From Candidatus Saccharibacteria bacterium CG_4_10_14_0_2_um_filter_52_9 (GTDB lineage: Bacteria; Patescibacteriota; Saccharimonadia; Saccharimonadales; UBA4665): a stretch of DNA of 5,410 nucleotides. The stretch is taken from positions 1 to 5,410 of the forward strand of contig PFOA01000017.1 of assembly GCA_002792275.1 (NCBI GenBank), in the 5' to 3' direction. This document shows positions 5,014-5,410 of this stretch, piece by piece. A program made the translations under genes and the position numbers. The first letter of the stretch is position 1. Each line of letters starts with the position of its first letter. The notes beneath the pieces are model-generated. The model did not search any database and was not told where the DNA came from. It saw only the letters and a program-made list of their open reading frames with translations.

Positions 5014-5352
5014 ATGGCAAAACAACTTATCGGCGTCGTCTCCTCTAACAAGGGCGACAAAACCATCGTAGTCACCGTGCAAACACGCAAAACTCACCCT
5101 CTGTACCGCAAGCAGTACACTGTGAGCCGCAAGTTCATGGCGCACGACGAAAAGAACGAGGCCGAGCCCGGCGACAAAGTAATTATTGTCGAAACCAGGC
5201 CACTGAGCGCCCGCAAGCACCACACCCTGAGCAAGATTGTCGAAAAGCCCGTCCTGCGCGAAGACACTCTGTCGATTACTAAGGCCGATGAACCAGAACG
5301 CCCGGCCAGCAAGTCTAAGGCAGAGGCCGAAGAAGTGGCGGAGGAAGAGTAA
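5014..5352 (+). CDS. rpsQ: 30S ribosomal protein S17 with an acidic C-terminal tail
   Basis: S17 binds 16S rRNA early in 30S assembly with an OB-fold. Residues 1-85 match the family: LIGVVSSNKGDKTIVVTVQTRKTHPLYRK, then SRKFMAHDEKNEAEPGDKVIIVETRPLSARKHHTLSKIVEK. The protein is 112 residues against roughly 84 in E. coli. The extra 27 or so (from about residue 86) start ITKADEPERPASKSKAE and end in a run of Glu and Ala (AEEVAEEE), so they are acidic and probably disordered. The start is supported by AAAGGAGG at 4997-5004, the best Shine-Dalgarno in the cluster, 9 bases upstream. The stop overlaps rplN as TAATG. Confidence 0.95.
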   Translation: MAKQLIGVVSSNKGDKTIVVTVQTRKTHPLYRKQYTVSRKFMAHDEKNEAEPGDKVIIVETRPLSARKHHTLSKIVEKPVLREDTLSITKADEPERPASKSKAEAEEVAEEE

Positions 5353-5410
5353 TGATCCAGCAAGAAACCCGTCTAGGCGTCTGCGATAACAGCGGTGCCA
5401 AAGAAATACT
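5352..5410 (+). CDS. rplN: 50S ribosomal protein L14, 5' end only
   Basis: The frame opens MIQQETRLGVCDNSGAKEI and is cut by the window edge after 19 full codons. MIQQ-[ES]-x-L-x-V-x-DNSGAKE is the conserved start of L14, a 23S rRNA-binding protein at the subunit interface, where it contacts 16S rRNA and the silencing factor RsfS in bacteria. GGAGGA at 5340-5345 is 6 bases from the ATG, and the ATG overlaps the rpsQ stop by one base. L14 after S17 is the normal transition from the S10 to the spc part of the cluster, so L24 and L5 would be expected next. Confidence 0.93.
   Translation, partial: MIQQETRLGVCDNSGAKEI

Noticed and set aside
396..5352. Alternative genetic code with TGA as a sense codon
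   Set aside because: All ten complete genes are full length with no in-frame TGA, so the standard code suffices and TGA-glycine use is not seen.

Overview
The window is a ribosomal-protein operon of the bacterial S10/spc type, all on the + strand. The order is rplC (L3), rplD (L4), rplW (L23), rplB (L2), rpsS (S19), rplV (L22), rpsC (S3), rplP (L16), rpmC (L29), rpsQ (S17) and the first 19 codons of rplN (L14), which runs off the right edge. The first 395 bases hold no confident gene apart from the very start of a divergent minus-strand gene.

The organism is a bacterium. Several traits fit the Candidate Phyla Radiation, perhaps Saccharibacteria (this placement is inference, not proof): a short L3, long lysine/alanine/glutamate tails on L23 and S17, a glycine-rich insertion in L2, and very tight packing. 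All ten complete genes end in TAA (nine) or TAG (one), and none has an in-frame TGA. This argues against the lineages that read TGA as glycine.

Layout: 1-36 is the start of a divergent gene. 37-248 is intergenic, with several small hairpins and one weak small ORF. 249-278 is a probable promoter. 279-395 is an untranslated leader with competing helices. 396-5410 is the gene cluster. Gaps are 3 bases or fewer, and five junctions are the one-base overlap TAATG, so translational coupling is likely throughout. S10 (rpsJ), the usual first gene of this operon, is not next to L3.

The products belong to both ribosomal subunits. L3, L4, L2, L22, L16, L23, L29 and L14 build the peptidyl-transferase surroundings, the exit tunnel and the 50S body. 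S19, S3 and S17 belong to the 30S subunit. Nothing points to a new enzymatic system. The most notable unexplained structure is at the rplV/rpsC junction, where one arm in the end of rplV can form a perfect 10-bp hairpin with a nearby copy of its complement, or a perfect 12-bp helix with a second copy that covers the rpsC ribosome binding site. The leader before L3 shows a similar either/or helix arrangement.
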